Positions 15,960 through 16,918 of a stretch of DNA of 16,918 bases are shown here, piece after piece; position 1 is the stretch's first letter; each line of letters starts with the position of its first letter. The translations under genes were made by a program, and so were the position numbers. The notes under the pieces are model-generated. The model saw nothing but the letters and a program-made list of their open reading frames with translations, was not told the DNA's origin and did not search any database. Origin of the DNA: Anaerolineales bacterium (GTDB taxonomy: Bacteria; Chloroflexota; Anaerolineae; Anaerolineales; Villigracilaceae); NCBI GenBank assembly GCA_016789485.1, contig JAEURE010000025.1, positions 1 to 16,918 of the forward strand, read 5' to 3'.

Positions 15960-16520
15960 ATGAATTACACCTTTATTGCATTAGTAGAAAATAGACCCGG
16001 CGTTTTGAACCGCGTGGCTTCTTTGTTTCGCCGACGCAATTTCAATATCGAATCGCTTGCGGTGGGGCGAACAGAGGACCCTGAAGTCTCGCGCATGACC
16101 GTGGTGGTTGATTGTCCCAACGGAGATGTGGATGCGCAAAAGATCGAGGCAAATTTATACAAGCTTGTCAACGTGATCGATGTGCAGGACGTTACGCATC
16201 AACCTTCGGTGACCCGCGACCTGGCTCTGATCAAAGTAAAGGTCGGCCCCGAACGCCGCGCTGAAGTTAATGGCCTGGCTGAGATATTCCGCGCCCGTAT
16301 TGTAGACGTTGCAATTGATTCTGTAATTGTCGAGATCACAGGCACAGAGGACAAGATCGAAGGCATGATCGAACTGCTGCGTCCGCTTGGCATTGTCGAA
16401 ATGGTGCGCACGGGACAGGTCTCCATGACACGCGGAGTCAATGACGGTGTGCGCCGCATGCCGGGTGTGGCTGGCAGTCAGTATGACGATGTCAATGAAC
16501 TGGCTGCGATGGGTCCGTAG
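15960..16520 (+). CDS. ilvN: Acetolactate synthase, small (regulatory) subunit
   Basis: Regulatory partner of IlvB that raises its activity and confers valine feedback inhibition. The 186-residue length fits the full bacterial form: an N-terminal ACT domain (about 1-77; NRPGVLNRVASLFRRRNFNIESLAVG is the signature and effector-binding glycine turn) and a C-terminal ACT-like domain (about 83-160; RDLALIKVKV, then GTEDKIEGMIELLRPLGIVEMVRTG). It carries a longer than usual C-terminal tail after the VSMTRG motif, with an acidic end. GATAGGAGA six bases before ATG 15960 fixes the start. The 16-base gap to ilvB supports co-expression of the two subunits. The symbol ilvH would serve equally. Confidence 0.95.
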   Translation: MNYTFIALVENRPGVLNRVASLFRRRNFNIESLAVGRTEDPEVSRMTVVVDCPNGDVDAQKIEANLYKLVNVIDVQDVTHQPSVTRDLALIKVKVGPERRAEVNGLAEIFRARIVDVAIDSVIVEITGTEDKIEGMIELLRPLGIVEMVRTGQVSMTRGVNDGVRRMPGVAGSQYDDVNELAAMGP

Positions 16521-16589
16521 TAAAGCTGACGATGGATCGTTGTTTGCAGAATACTTAAATCAAAAAAAATCTCAAGGAGAAATGTAATC

Positions 16590-16918
16590 ATGGCAAAAAT
16601 TAATTTTGGCGGTACGGAAGAAGAAGTTGTCACGCGTGATGAATTTCCACTCGACAGGGCTCGTGAAGTTTTGAAGAATGAAGTGGTGGCTGTTCTCGGC
16701 TATGGTGTGCAGGGACCTGCGCAGGCGATGAACATGCGCGATAACGGCATCAATGTCATTATCGGTCAGCGCGAAGGCACTTCCAATTGGGATAAGGCTG
16801 TTGCAGATGGCTGGGTGCCCGGCAAAACTCTCTTCAATGTGGAGGAAGCTGCTGAAAAGGGAACCGTCATTCAATACCTATTGTCTGATGCAGGCCAGCG
16901 CTCGCAGTGGCCGAGTAT
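16590..16918 (+). CDS. ilvC: Ketol-acid reductoisomerase, N-terminal part (3' truncated by window edge)
   Basis: Mg2+- and NADPH-dependent isomeroreductase that acts on acetolactate, the step between IlvB/N and IlvD. Only the first 109 codons are present. The Rossmann loop is VLGYGVQGPAQAMNMRDNG, followed by INVIIGQREGTSNWDKA, whose arginine and serine/threonine suggest NADPH preference. The opening INFGGTEEEVV, the DGWVPGKTLF segment and YLLSDAGQRSQWPSM closely follow, from memory, the fungal mitochondrial Ilv5 pattern (INFGGT, DGWVPGKNLF, LLSDAAQ) more than the common bacterial GYGSQGHAHALNLRDSG form. AAGGAGAAATG precedes; ATG 16590 is used because it lies about 10 bases after the AAGGAGA. 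The 69-base gap from ilvN holds no visible terminator. Confidence 0.93.
   Translation, partial: MAKINFGGTEEEVVTRDEFPLDRAREVLKNEVVAVLGYGVQGPAQAMNMRDNGINVIIGQREGTSNWDKAVADGWVPGKTLFNVEEAAEKGTVIQYLLSDAGQRSQWPS

Overview
The window carries the end of one small accessory block and two complete biosynthetic blocks, all on the + strand. It looks like a bacterial chromosome. I infer Chloroflexota (Anaerolineae-like) from three things: an amino-group-carrier (LysW) arginine cluster, dispersed hairpin repeats of the ACCTGACAGGT and GTCATTGCGAGG kinds between genes, and the general character of the proteins. No rRNA or other taxonomic marker is present, so this placement is tentative.

Region 1 (1-4080) holds unrelated single genes: the 3' end of an MFS transporter, a helix-hairpin-helix/DUF1801 protein, an AraC-family regulator, a GNAT acetyltransferase, a RibD/DHFR-like reductase and a stand-alone Pol I-type 5'-3' exonuclease. 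A strong inverted repeat follows the exonuclease.

Region 2 (4090-12324) is an arginine operon: promoter, structured leader, argG, argH, lysW, lysX/argX, argC/lysY, lysZ/argB, lysJ/argD, lysK/argE. The 56-residue lysW is easily missed. It has two CxxC zinc pairs and the C-terminal EDWGE tail to which substrates are attached. Because argG and argH lead the cluster and no alpha-aminoadipate genes are present, the carrier probably serves glutamate-to-ornithine conversion, with no N-acetylated intermediates. ArgG and ArgH would then carry citrulline to arginine.

Region 3 (12359-16918) is a branched-chain amino acid operon: promoter, a 33-codon leader peptide with an L-I-V-V-V-L-A-V-L-I-I core, an antiterminator/terminator pair, then ilvD, ilvB, ilvN and the start of ilvC. 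This is a textbook transcription attenuator.

The arg leader has the same layout: a TTGACT/TAGAAT promoter, a possible 35-codon ORF with clustered Arg codons, competing hairpins and a strong terminator before argG. The arg version is less certain than the ilv one. Two families of palindromic repeats interrupt the arg operon, around argG and between argC and lysZ.
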